This document shows positions 62,834 to 64,000 of a DNA stretch of 64,000 bases, in pieces (within the stretch, counting starts at the first letter, position 1; each line of letters begins with the position of its first letter). The stretch covers positions 3,229,501 to 3,293,500 of the forward strand of contig NZ_JAPEMB010000001.1 of NCBI RefSeq assembly GCF_026343125.1. Direction: 5' to 3'. Source of the stretch: Streptomyces sp. NBC_00094 (GTDB lineage Bacteria; Actinomycetota; Actinomycetes; Streptomycetales; Streptomycetaceae). The translations under genes were made by a program, and so were the position numbers. The notes under the pieces were generated by a model. It searched no databases and was not told the origin of the DNA. It worked only from the letters and a program-made list of their open reading frames with translations.

Positions 62834-63925
62834 ATGGAGATGAAGACACCCGCATACCACTTGGCGACGCACCGGTCATGGGCAGTGCCCAGCGCCGCGA
62901 TGAGCATCGTGGTGGTGGCCGCCACCGCGGCGGGACCCGGGTTCGGTCTGCTGCCGCTCTACGCTGCCGGTCCCGCCCTGGCGGCCGCGCGCGGCACCAC
63001 GGTCACGGTGCTGAGCATGGCCGCCGTCGCTGCCGGGCTCTGCCTGTTCAGCGCCACGATGGACGGCAACCTCGGACAGACCCGACTGCTGATCGCCCTG
63101 GGCGGGAACGCCGTCGTCACCGCGGCCGCCTGTTACGTGAGCCGGGTCCGCTGCCGGGCCGAACAGGACCTCGTCGACGTACGGGAGGTCGCGGAGGTGG
63201 TCCAGGACGTCCTCGTCCCGCCGCTGCCGTCGCAGGACGGTCCGATCAGGCTCACCGGTTCGTACCTGTCCGCCACCAAGGCCGCGCGCGTCGGCGGTGA
63301 CCTGTATCAGGCCGTGCACGTCACCGACGGTGTACGGATCATGGTCGCCGACGTCCAGGGCAAGGGCCTCGACGCGCTGCACACCGCCACCCTCGTCCTG
63401 AACGCCTTCCGTGACGCCGCCCGAGGCCCGCACAGCCTGGAGGAGGTACCGGCGCACATCGAGGAGGCGCTGGGCTCCCGTACGGAAGGAGACCGGTTCG
63501 TCACCGGCATCATCGCCGAAGTGCACCACGACGGGACGGTCGACCTGTTGAACTGCGGCCACCCCGCCCCCCTCGTGCGGCGAGCGGACGGCACCCTGGA
63601 GCTCGCCCACCCCGCCGAGCCCGCACCGCCCCTGGGCCTCACCGGCCTCAGAGAGTTCGGCGACCTCGACGCCGCCGCGCCCGTCGCCACCCACCTCGTC
63701 CTGGCCCCCGGGGAACGCATGCTCTTCTACACCGACGGTCTCAGTGAAGCCCGCGACCCGGAGGGCGAGTTCTACCCGGTCCTGGACCGCGCCCAGGGCC
63801 CGCTCGGCCATCCCGAGCCCGACCTGGCCCTGGAGCAACTGCGCGCCGACGTCGAGATCCACACCGGCAGTGGCGGCGACGACGACTCCGCCCTGCTGCT
63901 CCTCCACCTTGAGGGCGTCGCCTGA
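62834..63925 (+). CDS. Membrane-bound PP2C (SpoIIE-type) serine phosphatase
   Basis: 363 aa from ATG 62834, with GAAGGA upstream. Three hydrophobic helices (about 20-100). Then the SpoIIE-like PP2C catalytic domain 120-360: ARVGGDLYQAV (metal Asp), VADVQGKGLDA, LNCGHPAPLV, LFYTDGLSEARD and GGDDDSALLL. Such phosphatases dephosphorylate anti-sigma-factor antagonists. No kinase or antagonist gene is adjacent. It lacks PAS/GAF sensor domains, so the membrane part probably senses or localises. Confidence 0.9.
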   Translation: MEMKTPAYHLATHRSWAVPSAAMSIVVVAATAAGPGFGLLPLYAAGPALAAARGTTVTVLSMAAVAAGLCLFSATMDGNLGQTRLLIALGGNAVVTAAACYVSRVRCRAEQDLVDVREVAEVVQDVLVPPLPSQDGPIRLTGSYLSATKAARVGGDLYQAVHVTDGVRIMVADVQGKGLDALHTATLVLNAFRDAARGPHSLEEVPAHIEEALGSRTEGDRFVTGIIAEVHHDGTVDLLNCGHPAPLVRRADGTLELAHPAEPAPPLGLTGLREFGDLDAAAPVATHLVLAPGERMLFYTDGLSEARDPEGEFYPVLDRAQGPLGHPEPDLALEQLRADVEIHTGSGGDDDSALLLLHLEGVA

Positions 63926-63947
63926 CCGCGCGCACGTCACGCCGCGC
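63924..63947 (+). terminator. Weak hairpin at phosphatase stop
   Basis: CCGCGCG (63924-63930) pairs with CGCGCGG (63941-63947) on a 10-nt loop, then CTCTTCTCTCCT. The remaining 53 bp to the window end show no gene. Confidence 0.4.
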
Positions 63948-64000
63948 GGGCTCTTCTCTCCTCCAGGCAGCCCGGGCACTCGCCCGGTTCCGGGGCGCGG

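Overview
The window is about 64 kb of a linear-type, very high-GC actinobacterial chromosome and reads as Streptomyces. The evidence is GC-rich third codon positions, frequent GTG starts, many ATGA/GTGA start-stop overlaps, a bldA-type tRNA-Leu(UAA), tandem Rpf/LysM resuscitation factors, and the actinobacterial gene order eno - divIC - DUF501 - ppx. Nearly everything looks like conserved chromosomal core. The clearest mobile piece is one IS605/IS1341-type tnpB at 52.7-53.9 kb.

Layout. 1-8.1 kb: cell-surface polysaccharide locus. A MOP-family flippase cut by the window edge converges on a minus-strand operon of a FemAB/GNAT-like protein, GT2 glycosyltransferase, polysaccharide deacetylase, two membrane proteins and a GH26-like glycosidase. 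8.3-13.8 kb: small kinase-like phosphotransferase, lipoprotein, a secreted YD-repeat/phospholipase A2 protein and a secreted subtilase with two P domains. 13.8-19.3 kb: histidine-utilisation operon hutU - M20 amidohydrolase - hutF - hutI. 19.4-24.5 kb: PLP decarboxylase, SRPBCC protein, a four-gene Roadblock/DUF4388 cassette and an RpiR regulator. 24.8-33.8 kb: cystathionine beta-synthase, SGNH hydrolase, thiolase, a dehalogenase-like hydrolase with a divergent TetR gene and visible operators, a BI-1/YccA protein and several unknowns. 33.8-37.6 kb: bldA and a MacB/FtsX-type ABC exporter.

37.7-46.9 kb: cyclopropane-fatty-acid-synthase-like methyltransferase, type II NADH dehydrogenase with Rex-like sites, ppx, DUF501, divIC, eno, then two Rpf-like muralytic proteins. 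The first Rpf gene sits behind a recognisable ydaO (c-di-AMP) riboswitch. 47-51.5 kb: cytochrome P450 divergent from a globin-reductase, then MazG and a SurA-like lipoprotein. 51.5-57.2 kb: a GtrB/CsbB-like glycosyltransferase and a YfhO-like membrane protein separated by the tnpB element, then a Sel1-repeat protein. 57.2-63.9 kb: GNAT, DUF2625, AraC regulator, a cytosolic periplasmic-binding-fold protein, a sortase-anchored-looking choice-of-anchor-A protein and a membrane PP2C (SpoIIE-type) phosphatase.

Themes are cell-envelope construction and remodelling (first 8 kb, Rpf proteins, CsbB/YfhO pair, CAA adhesin), amino-acid catabolism (hut, cystathionine beta-synthase, thiolase), redox control (Ndh, globin, P450) and small-ligand or developmental regulation (ydaO riboswitch, bldA, Roadblock cassette). 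Assignments come from reading sequence and motifs only; no database search was possible.
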